64,000 nucleotides of DNA. It comes from UBA5314 sp040217815 (GTDB lineage: Bacteria > Bacillota > Syntrophomonadia > Syntrophomonadales > Syntrophomonadaceae). Under the pieces are notes generated by a model. That model worked only from the letters and a program-made list of their open reading frames with translations. It was not told the DNA's origin and ran no database searches. The DNA lies in NCBI GenBank assembly GCA_040217815.1, contig JBEHWI010000016.1:1-64000 (forward strand), in the 5' to 3' direction. The number at the start of each line of letters is the position of its first letter. Position 1 is the first letter of the stretch. Of this stretch, positions 26,281 through 34,733 are shown one piece after another. The position numbers and the translations under genes are program-made.

Positions 26281-26829
26281 TTATTTCCTAATGATATCAG
26301 GGTTGCGGGTCAAGGGTTCGCTTATTTCCAGATGGCCTTTCAGGGTCTCTAGTTTTTTACCTTCCACCAACAGTTGAACCTGCTGAATCCCTTGAATATC
26401 GGTCAAGCTGTTGACCAGTGAATAGATGGTCATCATTTCACCGGTGCTGCCGCCGGAGTGCTTGGACTGAAAATCCTGGTTGAGGTTGACGGTGGCCAGG
26501 CCGCCTGCTATCTCCAGGGAGAGAAGCTTGCTTCCCTGGGGCATGGTAGCATAAAGCTTGGCTTGTTTGGGACCTGCGATCAATTCGTTGACAACAGATG
26601 CGGCCAGCTGTTTCTGGTCGGCAGCTTCGGCTTGAATGCTCCTCTTTTCCGCTACCAGGTACATAGCCTGATTATCGGAAAAGTAGAGATTTACCTCCTG
26701 GGTTGCCACGGGCTTGGTTTGTTCCGGAGCAGCAGGCGGGGGGGCCTGGGTTGTGCTTTTGGAACAGGCGCCAACCCAGACGCTGAGAGACAGCAGCATA
26801 ATTAGAGAAAAGATTTTGATTTTCTTCAT
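26281..26829 (-). CDS. GerMN domain lipoprotein
   Basis: The 182-residue protein has a lipoprotein signal peptide with lipobox VGAC (Cys22) and a Pro-rich linker. The GerMN (sporulation/germination) domain spans about 45-165: VNLYFSDNQAMYLVAEKR, VVNELIAGPKQAKLYATMP, LATVNLNQDF and IYSLVNSLTDIQGIQQVQLLVEG. In Bacillus GerM this domain takes part in the spore envelope channel; in other bacteria it is found in lipoproteins of unknown role such as LpqB. It is a single-gene unit that converges on the PAS gene. Confidence 0.9.
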   Translation of the reverse strand: MKKIKIFSLIMLLSLSVWVGACSKSTTQAPPPAAPEQTKPVATQEVNLYFSDNQAMYLVAEKRSIQAEAADQKQLAASVVNELIAGPKQAKLYATMPQGSKLLSLEIAGGLATVNLNQDFQSKHSGGSTGEMMTIYSLVNSLTDIQGIQQVQLLVEGKKLETLKGHLEISEPLTRNPDIIRK

Positions 26830-26991
26830 AAGTGCTTCCTCCTTTGCTTACTCCTTATATTATAGCTTGTGCTGAAACAAGAATATTAGGCTTTTTTGAA
26901 GTGGAATGGAGTGCAAATCGGATTTTTAGGCATAAAACCCGGCGCTTGGGGCAAGGATTAAGGCAAACGCTAGGAGCGGGAGGTACTTTAT

Positions 26992-27252
26992 ATGAGCAAG
27001 CAGCCGGGAAAACCCATACAACATGAAGGAAGGCCGGCTCAGTCGTCTTTACGCGATGGAGGGGTGATGGAACAGGACCTTATCATGATTTTGGCCAGGA
27101 CCGTGATCGAGCGGCTCGAAGAGGTCGAGCGGGAAAGCGCCCTGAACAGTTGCCCGGACCTGAATGATGAGGTCAGAAACGAGGAGCGCCAACTGCTGAA
27201 AGAAATAGCCGGTTTTAAAGCACGGCTGCGCTGGATTGCAGAAGGTATGTAG
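26992..27252 (+). CDS. Small hypothetical protein, helical
   Basis: An 86-residue protein with a good ribosome site (GGGAGG ending 7 bases before the ATG). The first 25 residues are polar and probably disordered. Residues 26-86 look like two amphipathic helices rich in Glu and Arg (MILARTVIERLEEVERES, and RNEERQLLKEIAGFKARLRW), perhaps a coiled-coil hairpin. No family is recognised. It lies just upstream of the purine operon promoter and is probably not part of that operon. Confidence 0.55.
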   Translation: MSKQPGKPIQHEGRPAQSSLRDGGVMEQDLIMILARTVIERLEEVERESALNSCPDLNDEVRNEERQLLKEIAGFKARLRWIAEGM

Positions 27253-27303
27253 AGTGGGGAGCAGACAGCCTTAAAACCGTACCTGGCTTCGTTTCGCCAC
27301 AAG

Positions 27304-27332
27304 TTGACAGGCCGGGTAAGCTTTGATAATAT
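27304..27332 (+). promoter_or_regulatory. Promoter of the purine operon
   Basis: A consensus -35 box TTGACA (27304-27309) is followed by GATAAT (27325-27330, spacing 15) or TAATAT (27327-27332, spacing 17). Transcription would start about 27340, just before the riboswitch. Confidence 0.65.
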
Positions 27333-27373
27333 CGAAATAGGAATCGAATTCTATAAAAAATACCAGGAAACGC

Positions 27374-27480
27374 GAAAGTGTGTCTAGGGTTCCGCATGTG
27401 AGTACATGGCTGGTCCAAGTGACACAGGTGCCTGGCGGCACTACACCGTATAGGGATAAAAGCCCAGGCGGATAGGTTTC
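27374..27480 (+). ncRNA. PRPP riboswitch (ykkC subtype 2b) aptamer
   Basis: The leader matches the conserved core of the ykkC class: CTAGGGTTCCG (27384-27394), CTGGTCCAAGTGACAC (about 27410-27425), ACACCG, and GGGATAAAAGCCCAGG (27453-27468). The CAAGTGACAC and CCCAGGCGGATAGGTTTC variants are those of the PRPP-binding subtype rather than the guanidine or ppGpp subtypes. P1 pairs GAAA (27374-27377) with TTTC (27477-27480). Hairpins close in CATGT-ACATG and GTGCC-GGCAC. PRPP is the first substrate of PurF, and PRPP riboswitches normally switch purine genes on. No guanine aptamer precedes it, unlike some tandem arrangements. Confidence 0.9.
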
Positions 27481-27511
27481 GGTTAAGAAACTGTCCCTAC
27501 CTGGGATTTTT
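27463..27511 (+). terminator. Riboswitch expression platform terminator
   Basis: CCCAGGCGGATAGGTTTC (27463-27480), the 3' end of the aptamer, can instead pair with GAAACTGTCCCTACCTGGG (27487-27505), followed by ATTTTTATTT. The two folds exclude each other, so PRPP binding should prevent termination and allow reading into purE. Confidence 0.85.
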
Positions 27512-27553
27512 ATTTGGTTTTAACCCAAATTACTACTAAAAGGAGTGTTGGGG

Positions 27554-28078
27554 ATGCCGATAGTGGGAATTGTCATGGGCAGCGATTCCGACCTTGCCAT
27601 CATGAAAGAATGTGGTGATATTCTGGACCAGTTTCAGATTGAGTATGAATATGCCATTTCTTCAGCCCATCGGGTTCCGGCGCAAACGGCTGATTATGCC
27701 GCAGGGGCCAGGGAACGCGGAATAAAGGTGATCATCGCCGGCGCTGGAGGTGCGGCCCACCTGCCGGGGGTTATTGCCGCTTATACGACTCTGCCAGTTA
27801 TAGGTGTTCCCATTAAAACCAGCACCCTTGACGGGGTGGATTCCCTGTATTCCATTGTGCAGATGCCCAAAGGCATACCAGTGGCCACGGTGGCCATCAA
27901 TGGAAGCGCCAACGCCGGTCTGCTGGCGGTAGAAATACTGGCTTTGCAGGATGAAGGGCTGGCTAAAGCCCTGCAGGAGTACCGCCTCAAAATGGCGGGG
28001 GAAGTCATAGCTAAAGATCAAAAGTTGAAGTCCTCCGGTGCTGCTTCGTACCTGGGGGACAAGGGAGGACAGGCATGA
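27554..28078 (+). CDS. purE: N5-carboxyaminoimidazole ribonucleotide mutase / AIR carboxylase
   Basis: PurE places the carboxylate on the imidazole ring to make CAIR. The start is ATG at 27554, nine bases after AAGGAG; the upstream GTG and TTG are too close. The 174 residues carry the family motifs GSDSDLAIMKECG, SSAHRVP, AGAGGAAHLPG and GVPI, SIVQMPKGIPVATVAI. By sequence it looks like the bacterial class I enzyme that normally needs PurK, but no purK is in this operon. It is the first gene after the PRPP riboswitch and overlaps purB by 4 bases. Confidence 0.96.
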   Translation: MPIVGIVMGSDSDLAIMKECGDILDQFQIEYEYAISSAHRVPAQTADYAAGARERGIKVIIAGAGGAAHLPGVIAAYTTLPVIGVPIKTSTLDGVDSLYSIVQMPKGIPVATVAINGSANAGLLAVEILALQDEGLAKALQEYRLKMAGEVIAKDQKLKSSGAASYLGDKGGQA

Positions 28079-29370
28079 TTGAGAGGTATACCCTTCCCCG
28101 GATGGGCGCCATCTGGACGGAGGAAAACAAACTGCGCAACTGGCTGAAGATTGAAATAGCCGCCTGTGAAGGCTGGGCCGAGCTGGGGCGCATTCCCGCT
28201 CAAGTATTTGAGGTTATCAAAGAAAAAGCCGATTTCAACGTAGAGCGCATCAAAGAAATAGAGGACCAGATTCACCATGACGTAATCGCTTTTTTGACTA
28301 ATGTCGGCGAATACGTGGGCGATGAATCCAAATACATCCACCTGGGTATGACTTCATCGGATATTCTAGATACCGGTTTAGCTTTACAGATGCGTGAAAG
28401 CGCTGATTTAATATTGGAAAAGCTGGCCCTTTTAAAGGAAGAAGTAGCCGCCAAAGCCAAGGCCTATAAATATACGCTGAACATGGGAAGATCTCATGGC
28501 GTTCACGGTGAGCCCAGCACTTTCGGGCTAAAGATGGCCCTCTGGTTTACCGAGCTGGAAAGGGCTGAGATACGGCTCCGGCAGGCCCGGGAGGTAATTG
28601 CCTGTGGGGCTATTTCCGGAGCCATGGGCAACTTCGCCCACCTGGACCCGCGGGTGGAGGAACATGTATGCCAGGTCCTGGATCTAAAGCCCTGCCCGGT
28701 CTCAACCCAGATAATTCAGCGCGACCGCCACGCCCAGTTTCTGACCACCCTGGCTATAATCGGCGCTTCTCTAGAGAAGATGGGCACTGAAATCCGCAAC
28801 CTGCAGCGCACCGAGATTCTTGAGGTGGAGGAACCCTTCCGCAAAGGGCAAAAAGGTTCTTCGGCCATGCCCCACAAGCGCAATCCCATGATGAGCGAAA
28901 GGGTGGCCGGATTGTCAAGGGTTCTGCGCGGCAATGCCCTGGCGTCCTTAGAGAACGTGGCCCTGTGGCACGAGCGGGATCTGACTCACTCTTCGGTGGA
29001 AAGAATTATTATTCCTGACAGCTGCATCCTTCTAGATTACATGTTGGAGAAATTCACCGGCATTGTAGCCGGGCTGGTGGTATATGAGCAGAATATGCTG
29101 CAGAATGTCCACAAAACCAGGGGAGTGGTATTTTCCCAGGAGTTGTTGCTGACCCTGATCAACAAGGGCATGCTAAGGGAAAAAGCCTACAGCCTGGTAC
29201 AGAAAAATTCCATGCAGAGCTGGAACGATGGCGACGATTTCCGCGAGCTAGTCGAAAACGACCCGGAAATAATGGAGCATATAAGTAAAGAAGAGCTGGA
29301 TCAAGTTTTTGATCTCTCGATATATACGGAGCAGGTGGACTATATTTTCAGGCGCTGCGGCCTGGATTAA
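28075..29370 (+). CDS. purB: Adenylosuccinate lyase
   Basis: PurB removes fumarate twice in purine synthesis: from SAICAR to give AICAR and from adenylosuccinate to give AMP. The 431-residue protein has the fumarase/aspartase superfamily signature GSSAMPHKRNP at 261-271, whose serine is the catalytic base in the family. It also has TSSDILDT near 98 and a conserved SHGVHGEP loop near 140. The length fits the Bacillus-type enzyme. The start overlaps the purE stop codon by ATGA, giving translational coupling. Confidence 0.97.
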   Translation: MIERYTLPRMGAIWTEENKLRNWLKIEIAACEGWAELGRIPAQVFEVIKEKADFNVERIKEIEDQIHHDVIAFLTNVGEYVGDESKYIHLGMTSSDILDTGLALQMRESADLILEKLALLKEEVAAKAKAYKYTLNMGRSHGVHGEPSTFGLKMALWFTELERAEIRLRQAREVIACGAISGAMGNFAHLDPRVEEHVCQVLDLKPCPVSTQIIQRDRHAQFLTTLAIIGASLEKMGTEIRNLQRTEILEVEEPFRKGQKGSSAMPHKRNPMMSERVAGLSRVLRGNALASLENVALWHERDLTHSSVERIIIPDSCILLDYMLEKFTGIVAGLVVYEQNMLQNVHKTRGVVFSQELLLTLINKGMLREKAYSLVQKNSMQSWNDGDDFRELVENDPEIMEHISKEELDQVFDLSIYTEQVDYIFRRCGLD

Positions 29371-29388
29371 ATTATAGGAGGTAATCCC

Positions 29389-30105
29389 ATGCAGCAAGGT
29401 GAGTTTCTTTATGAAGGAAAGGCCAAAAGGATCTATGCTACGGACAACCCATCCCTGGTTTGGATCGCTTATAAAGATGACGCCACGGCTTTTGATGGAA
29501 CCAAGAGGGGCACTATAGCCAACAAAGGGATTGTCAACAACCGCGTATCCAATATGCTTTTCAAATACCTTGAGACCAGGGGCATTGAAACCCACCTGGT
29601 GGAGCAGATCGATGATCGCAACACCATTGTCAAGAAACTCCGCATTCTGCCCATCGAAGTAGTGGTGCGCAATGTCATAGCCGGCAGCCTGGCCAACCGG
29701 GTGGGCCTGCCCGAGGGCACTGAACTGCCCCGGACTATACTGGAGCTTTACTACAAAAACGACGATTTGCATGATCCGATGATCAACGAGTACCATGCCC
29801 GGGCTTTGGGCTGGGCCGGCGATCAGGAACTCGATGAAATAAAGCGGCAGGCCCTCAAGATCAATGAGATCCTGCGTGAGTTTTTTGACAGCATAGGCAT
29901 CATTCTGGTCGATTTCAAACTGGAGTTTGGCGAGTTCGAGGGCCGCATAATTCTGGGGGATGAAATTTCACCGGATACTTGCCGCCTGTGGGATAAGGTG
30001 AGCCTGGAAAAGCTGGACAAAGATCGCTTCAGACGGGATATGGGCAAGGAGGCCGAGGCCTACCAGGAGGTTGTCTCCCGAATTGAAAAGGTGCTCAAGA
30101 ATTAA
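29389..30105 (+). CDS. purC: SAICAR synthetase
   Basis: PurC joins aspartate to CAIR using ATP. The 238-residue protein shows the usual motifs: LYEGKAKRIYATD at the N-terminus, KDDATAFDGTK, VVRNVIAGSLANR and LVDFKLEFG, then DEISPDTCRLWD near the end. The length is the bacterial norm. It follows purB by 18 bp with an AGGAGG site before the ATG. Confidence 0.97.
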   Translation: MQQGEFLYEGKAKRIYATDNPSLVWIAYKDDATAFDGTKRGTIANKGIVNNRVSNMLFKYLETRGIETHLVEQIDDRNTIVKKLRILPIEVVVRNVIAGSLANRVGLPEGTELPRTILELYYKNDDLHDPMINEYHARALGWAGDQELDEIKRQALKINEILREFFDSIGIILVDFKLEFGEFEGRIILGDEISPDTCRLWDKVSLEKLDKDRFRRDMGKEAEAYQEVVSRIEKVLKN

Positions 30106-30162
30106 TCACACCGGTATTGATTTAATTTAAAATAAATACTTGCGAGGGAGGAAATAGGGTTT

Positions 30163-30408
30163 ATGAAAGCCACTATCTATGTCACCCTGAAGCAGGGCGT
30201 ACTCGATCCCCAGGGGGAGGCAGTAAAAAGTTCACTGCATGTTTTAGGATACCAAGAAGTAAACGAAGTGCGGGTAGGTAAATACGTGGAGATCTGGTTG
30301 GAAGGAAAGAATCGCGCCGAGGCCCAAAAAGAACTGGAAGAAATGAGCGATAAACTCCTGGCCAACCCGGTTATTGAAGACTTCCGGGTAGAAATCACGG
30401 AGGGATGA
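30163..30408 (+). CDS. purS: FGAM synthase, PurS subunit
   Basis: PurS is the 81-residue small subunit that links the glutaminase PurQ to the synthetase PurL in the Gram-positive type of FGAM synthase. Its fold motif is visible: ATIYVTLKQGVLDPQGEAV, LGYQEVNEVRVGKYVEI and a C-terminal NPVIEDFRVEI. GAGGGAGG precedes the ATG. Its stop codon overlaps the purQ start. Confidence 0.96.
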   Translation: MKATIYVTLKQGVLDPQGEAVKSSLHVLGYQEVNEVRVGKYVEIWLEGKNRAEAQKELEEMSDKLLANPVIEDFRVEITEG

Positions 30409-31112
30409 AAATGAAATTTGGAGTCGTGGTTTTTCCAGGGTCAAATTGTGATGCCGACTGTTATAACGTTATAAAGGATGTATTGGAGCAGCCGGTGGAT
30501 TATATCTGGCATCAGGAAAAGGAGATAAAGGGTTATGACGCTCTGATCCTGCCGGGAGGATTTTCCTACGGGGACTACCTGCGCACCGGAGCTATCGCCC
30601 GTTTTTCACCGGTCATGCCGGCGGTTATGGAGTTTGCCGACCAGGGCGGATTGATAATCGGAATCTGCAACGGTTTTCAGATCCTACTGGAAGCCGGTCT
30701 GCTGCCTGGGGCCATGTTGCGCAACCGCAGCCTCACCTTCATCTGCAAGCCGGTCTGGCTGAAGGTGCAAAACGAAGCCACTCCCTTTACCAATCAACTG
30801 CAAAAAGGCCAAGTTCTACAGATACCGATTGCCCATGGAGAGGGTAATTATTTCTGCGATCCTTCAACCCTGCAAAGCCTTAAGGATAATAATCAGATAT
30901 TATTCACCTATTGCGGGCCAAAGGGCGAAGAAGAAGACATACACAATCCCAACGGATCTCTGGCCAATATCGCTGGAATCCGCAACCGGAAAGGCAATGT
31001 GCTGGGGATGATGCCCCATCCGGAAAGATGCTCAGAAGAGGTCCTGGGGGGCACCGATGGTTTAAAGATATTTGCTTCCATGCTGAAGTGGTGCCAGGAG
31101 GTGAGGCTGTAA
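30405..31112 (+). CDS. purQ: FGAM synthase, PurQ glutaminase subunit
   Basis: PurQ releases ammonia from glutamine for FGAM synthase. The 235-residue class I amidotransferase has its nucleophile Cys88 in IIGICNGFQ and the His/Glu partners in MMPHPERC near the C-terminus. FPGSNCDADC lies at the start. It overlaps purS by 4 bases (ATGA) and abuts purL, so the three subunits are made together. Confidence 0.97.
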   Translation: MKMKFGVVVFPGSNCDADCYNVIKDVLEQPVDYIWHQEKEIKGYDALILPGGFSYGDYLRTGAIARFSPVMPAVMEFADQGGLIIGICNGFQILLEAGLLPGAMLRNRSLTFICKPVWLKVQNEATPFTNQLQKGQVLQIPIAHGEGNYFCDPSTLQSLKDNNQILFTYCGPKGEEEDIHNPNGSLANIAGIRNRKGNVLGMMPHPERCSEEVLGGTDGLKIFASMLKWCQEVRL

Positions 31113-33314
31113 ATGAAGGAATTGACTTACCGTGAAATGGGTTTAAACGATCAGGAATTTGAAAATATCAAAACCATAATGGGACGTGAACCCAATTATC
31201 TGGAGCTGGGCATGTTTTCGGTAATGTGGTCAGAGCACTGTGGCTACAAGAATTCCCGGCCTCTGCTCAAAACTTTCCCCACTGAAGGGCCTCGGGTCGT
31301 CCAGGGACCCGGAGAAAATGCCGGAGTTGTCGATATCGGAGATAATCAGGCCCTGGTTTTTAAGATTGAAAGCCACAACCACCCCTCGGCCATCGAACCC
31401 TACCAGGGAGCGGCCACCGGCGTAGGGGGCATAGTGAGAGATATATTCACGATGGGAGCCCGGCCTATAGCCAGTTTGAATTCACTGCGCTTCGGCCCTC
31501 TGGAAGACGCCCGGGTGCGGCAGCTGTTTTCTGGAGTTGTGGCCGGCATAGCGGGCTACGGCAATTGCCTGGGCATACCCACGGTAGGCGGGGAAGTCTA
31601 CTTCAACCCCAGCTATCAGGGTAATCCCCTGGTCAACGCCATGTGCGTGGGACTGGTGGAGATTGATCAGATAGCCCTGGCGGTGGCCAGTGATGTGGGA
31701 AGCCCTATTATGATTGTGGGAGCTAAAACCGGGCGCGACGGGATTCATGGCGCCACCTTCGCATCCGAAGAATTGAGCGAAGCCTCGGCAGCCAAGCGTC
31801 CGGCGGTGCAGGTGGGCGATCCCTTTATGGAAAAACTGCTCATCGAGGCCTGCCTGGAGCTTATAAAAGAGGATCTTGTGGCCGGGATGCAGGACCTGGG
31901 AGCGGCCGGCTTGACCAGCTCCATAGCCGAGTCGGCCAGTAAAAAGGGCCGCGGGGTTATGGTTGACGTTTCGAAAGTTCCGCGCCGGGAAACCGGTATG
32001 ACTCCCTATGAGGTAATGCTGTCTGAATCGCAGGAACGAATGTTGATAGTACCCCGGGCGGGTAAAGAAGCCCGGATTGAAGAAATATTCACCAAGTGGG
32101 GCCTGGATGCGACGGTCATCGGACAGGTGACCGAAGATGGAATGTTCCGGGTCATGGAAGGAAACGAGCAGGTAGGAGTAGTGCCGGTGGCGGCATTGAC
32201 CGAGTCCTGTCCCGTATACTACCGTGAGGGGGAAGAGCCGGCTTATTACCGGGAATGCCGCTCTTTCAACCCGTTCGATTTGGAACCGGTGGATCTGACG
32301 CCGGCTCTAATAAACCTGCTGCAATCACCTAATATTGCCAGCAAGGAGTGGGTGTACCGCCAGTACGATCACCAGGTTATGACCAACAGTTCGGTCCTGC
32401 CCGGGGATGGCGACGCTGCGGTGCTCCGAATCAAAGGCAGGTCAAAGGGGGCCGCCTTTACAACTGACTGTAATGGACGCCTGGTTTACCTGGACCCCTA
32501 CCAGGGAGGCATGCAGGCGGTCTGCGAGGCAGCCCGCAACCTGGCCTGTGTGGGAGCCCGGCCTCTGGCCTTGACCAATTGCCTTAATTTTGGCAACCCT
32601 GAAAAACCCAACATCTACTGGCAGATGCAAAATGCTATTAAAGGAATGGCCGAAGCCGCCCGGGCCTTAGAGACCCCGGTGGTGAGCGGCAACGTCAGCC
32701 TTTACAATGAAAGCGCCGGCTACGCCATTTTCCCCACTCCGGTGGTGGGAATGGTAGGCTTAATGCCGGACATCGCCAAACGGCGGGGTATGGCCTTCAA
32801 AGACGAAGGCGATCTGATCGTACTGCTGGGTGAATTGAGCCAGGAATTGGGCGGTTCGGAGCACCTCTACCTGGCCTACGGCCTGGAAAAAGGCGCAGTG
32901 CCGCCGGCTGATCTGGATAAGGAGAAATCCCTTATCGAACTCCTGCTCGATCTGGCTGAAAAAGAGACTCTGGCATCCTGCCACGATATTTCTGAGGGCG
33001 GACTGGCGGTTGCCCTGGCCGAATCAGCCATCAAAGGGGAAATCGGCTTTAAGGTCAACCTGGAGCAGCCCTTGAGCCGCTGGGACGGCCTGCTGTTCTC
33101 TGAGGCCCCGGGACGGGCAGTAGTCAGCGTTAAGCCTTCCAAACTGGATGAACTCGTGGCAAAGGCCGGGACCCGGGGCGTACCCTGTCTAGCACTGGGC
33201 CGGGTGGAAGGCAGTAATTTGATATATCAGGGTAATGGGCAAGAACTGATAGGAATTGCTTTGGACCAGGCGATAAGCACCTGGGGGGATGCAATAAGAT
33301 GTTCAATGAAATAG
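31113..33314 (+). CDS. purL: FGAM synthase, PurL synthetase subunit (small form)
   Basis: PurL uses ATP and ammonia to turn FGAR into FGAM. The 733-residue length is the small form that needs separate PurS and PurQ. It has duplicated AIR-synthetase-type halves; key stretches are MWSEHCGYKNSRP, IESHNHPSAIEPYQGAATG, GAAGLTSSIAE and SCHDISEGGLAVALAE. Its ATG follows the purQ stop directly. Its last 16 bases overlap the purF start. Confidence 0.97.
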   Translation: MKELTYREMGLNDQEFENIKTIMGREPNYLELGMFSVMWSEHCGYKNSRPLLKTFPTEGPRVVQGPGENAGVVDIGDNQALVFKIESHNHPSAIEPYQGAATGVGGIVRDIFTMGARPIASLNSLRFGPLEDARVRQLFSGVVAGIAGYGNCLGIPTVGGEVYFNPSYQGNPLVNAMCVGLVEIDQIALAVASDVGSPIMIVGAKTGRDGIHGATFASEELSEASAAKRPAVQVGDPFMEKLLIEACLELIKEDLVAGMQDLGAAGLTSSIAESASKKGRGVMVDVSKVPRRETGMTPYEVMLSESQERMLIVPRAGKEARIEEIFTKWGLDATVIGQVTEDGMFRVMEGNEQVGVVPVAALTESCPVYYREGEEPAYYRECRSFNPFDLEPVDLTPALINLLQSPNIASKEWVYRQYDHQVMTNSSVLPGDGDAAVLRIKGRSKGAAFTTDCNGRLVYLDPYQGGMQAVCEAARNLACVGARPLALTNCLNFGNPEKPNIYWQMQNAIKGMAEAARALETPVVSGNVSLYNESAGYAIFPTPVVGMVGLMPDIAKRRGMAFKDEGDLIVLLGELSQELGGSEHLYLAYGLEKGAVPPADLDKEKSLIELLLDLAEKETLASCHDISEGGLAVALAESAIKGEIGFKVNLEQPLSRWDGLLFSEAPGRAVVSVKPSKLDELVAKAGTRGVPCLALGRVEGSNLIYQGNGQELIGIALDQAISTWGDAIRCSMK

Positions 33315-34690
33315 AAGACAAAATGACCCATGAATGCGGCGTTTTTGGCATATATATCAACAACCCGGAGAACGATACGGATGCCGCCCGCACCACTTTT
33401 TACGGCCTTTACGCCCTGCAGCACCGGGGGCAGGAAAGCGCAGGGATTGCGGTGTCGGATGGCAGGCAGATCAGCCTGCACAAAGGCATGGGCCTGGTGG
33501 CGGAAGTCATTTCAACCGAGCATATCAACAAATTAAAAGGCAATATTGCCATAGGACACGTGCGTTATTCTACGACCGGGGCCAGTCTGCTGGTCAACGC
33601 CCAGCCGCTGGTATTTCACTACCTTAACGGCATGATGGGAGTGGCCCACAACGGCAACCTGGTCAACACGGTAGAGCTGAGGCGGCGCCTGGCCACCTAT
33701 GGTTCGGTCTTTCAGACTACGACCGATACCGAGGTGGTGGCTAATTTGCTGGCCCGCTATTCTCAAGACCTGTTGGAGGACGCCCTGGCCAAATCAATGA
33801 TCGATATGAAAGGGGCTTATGCCCTGGTCATTATGAGCGAAGATCGCCTGGTGGGGGTGCGCGATCCCATGGGAATCCGCCCCTTGTGCCTGGGTGAACT
33901 GGGAGGCAATTACGTTTTGGCTTCTGAATCAGCCGCCATCGACACTATCGGAGCCAGGTTTATTCGCGATGTCAACCCCGGGGAAATAGTGGTTATTGAT
34001 AAAGATGGGCTGCGCTCCCTGCAGGTTTTTAATTCAACCCGGAGCGCCAACTGTATTTTCGAATATATTTACTTTGCACGTTCGGACAGCACTATTGACG
34101 GGATCAATGTATACCAGGCCCGCCTGGAGCTGGGCCGGCGCCTGGCCAAGGAGTCGGGCATTGAAGCTGATCTGGTCATAGCCGTGCCCGATTCCGGCAC
34201 TCCGTCCGCCATTGGCTATGCGCAGGCTTCAGGCATTCCCTTTGCCGAAGGCTTGATGAAGAACCGTTACGTGGGGCGCACCTTTATTCAGCCCAATCAG
34301 AAGATCCGGGAACTGGGGGTTCGTATTAAGTTAAATCCGATCAGGGAAGTTGTAGCCGGTCAAAGGGTGGTTATGGTGGACGATTCGATTGTCAGGGGGA
34401 CCACCAGCAAGCAGATTGTACAGATGCTGCGCGATGCCGGAGCCAAAGAGGTTCACATGGCAGTGGCTTCGCCGCCTACCAAATATCCGTGCTTTTACGG
34501 GATCGACACCTCGCGCCGGGAAGAGCTGATCGCCAGCACAATGAATGAGGCGGAGATTGAGAAATTTATCGGGGCTGATAGTCTTCACTATTTGAGTATG
34601 GAGGGGCTGATGGAGTCTCTAAAAGGGAACGGGAACTGCTTCTGCAACGCCTGTTTCAGCGGGGATTACCCGATCAAAATCGATATGTAA
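33299..34690 (+). CDS. purF: Amidophosphoribosyltransferase
   Basis: PurF makes phosphoribosylamine from PRPP and glutamine, the committed purine step and the reaction fed by the ligand of the upstream riboswitch. The 463-residue protein has a short propeptide of 12 residues that should be cut to expose the N-terminal nucleophile Cys13 (ECGVFG). The PRPP site is VVMVDDSIVRGTTS. Cysteines near the C-terminus (NCFCNAC) fit the iron-sulfur cluster of the Bacillus-type enzyme. The gene overlaps purL by 16 bp. Confidence 0.97.
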   Translation: MFNEIEDKMTHECGVFGIYINNPENDTDAARTTFYGLYALQHRGQESAGIAVSDGRQISLHKGMGLVAEVISTEHINKLKGNIAIGHVRYSTTGASLLVNAQPLVFHYLNGMMGVAHNGNLVNTVELRRRLATYGSVFQTTTDTEVVANLLARYSQDLLEDALAKSMIDMKGAYALVIMSEDRLVGVRDPMGIRPLCLGELGGNYVLASESAAIDTIGARFIRDVNPGEIVVIDKDGLRSLQVFNSTRSANCIFEYIYFARSDSTIDGINVYQARLELGRRLAKESGIEADLVIAVPDSGTPSAIGYAQASGIPFAEGLMKNRYVGRTFIQPNQKIRELGVRIKLNPIREVVAGQRVVMVDDSIVRGTTSKQIVQMLRDAGAKEVHMAVASPPTKYPCFYGIDTSRREELIASTMNEAEIEKFIGADSLHYLSMEGLMESLKGNGNCFCNACFSGDYPIKIDM

Positions 34691-34733
34691 TTAATGTCTT
34701 GATGTATAGCAATAATTTTAATGGAGGTAGGTC

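Noticed and set aside
26458..26805. 115-codon plus-strand frame
   Set aside because: It is the shadow of the GerMN lipoprotein gene on the other strand.
27253..27373. Guanine riboswitch in tandem with the PRPP aptamer
   Set aside because: The conserved guanine aptamer strings are not present in these bases.
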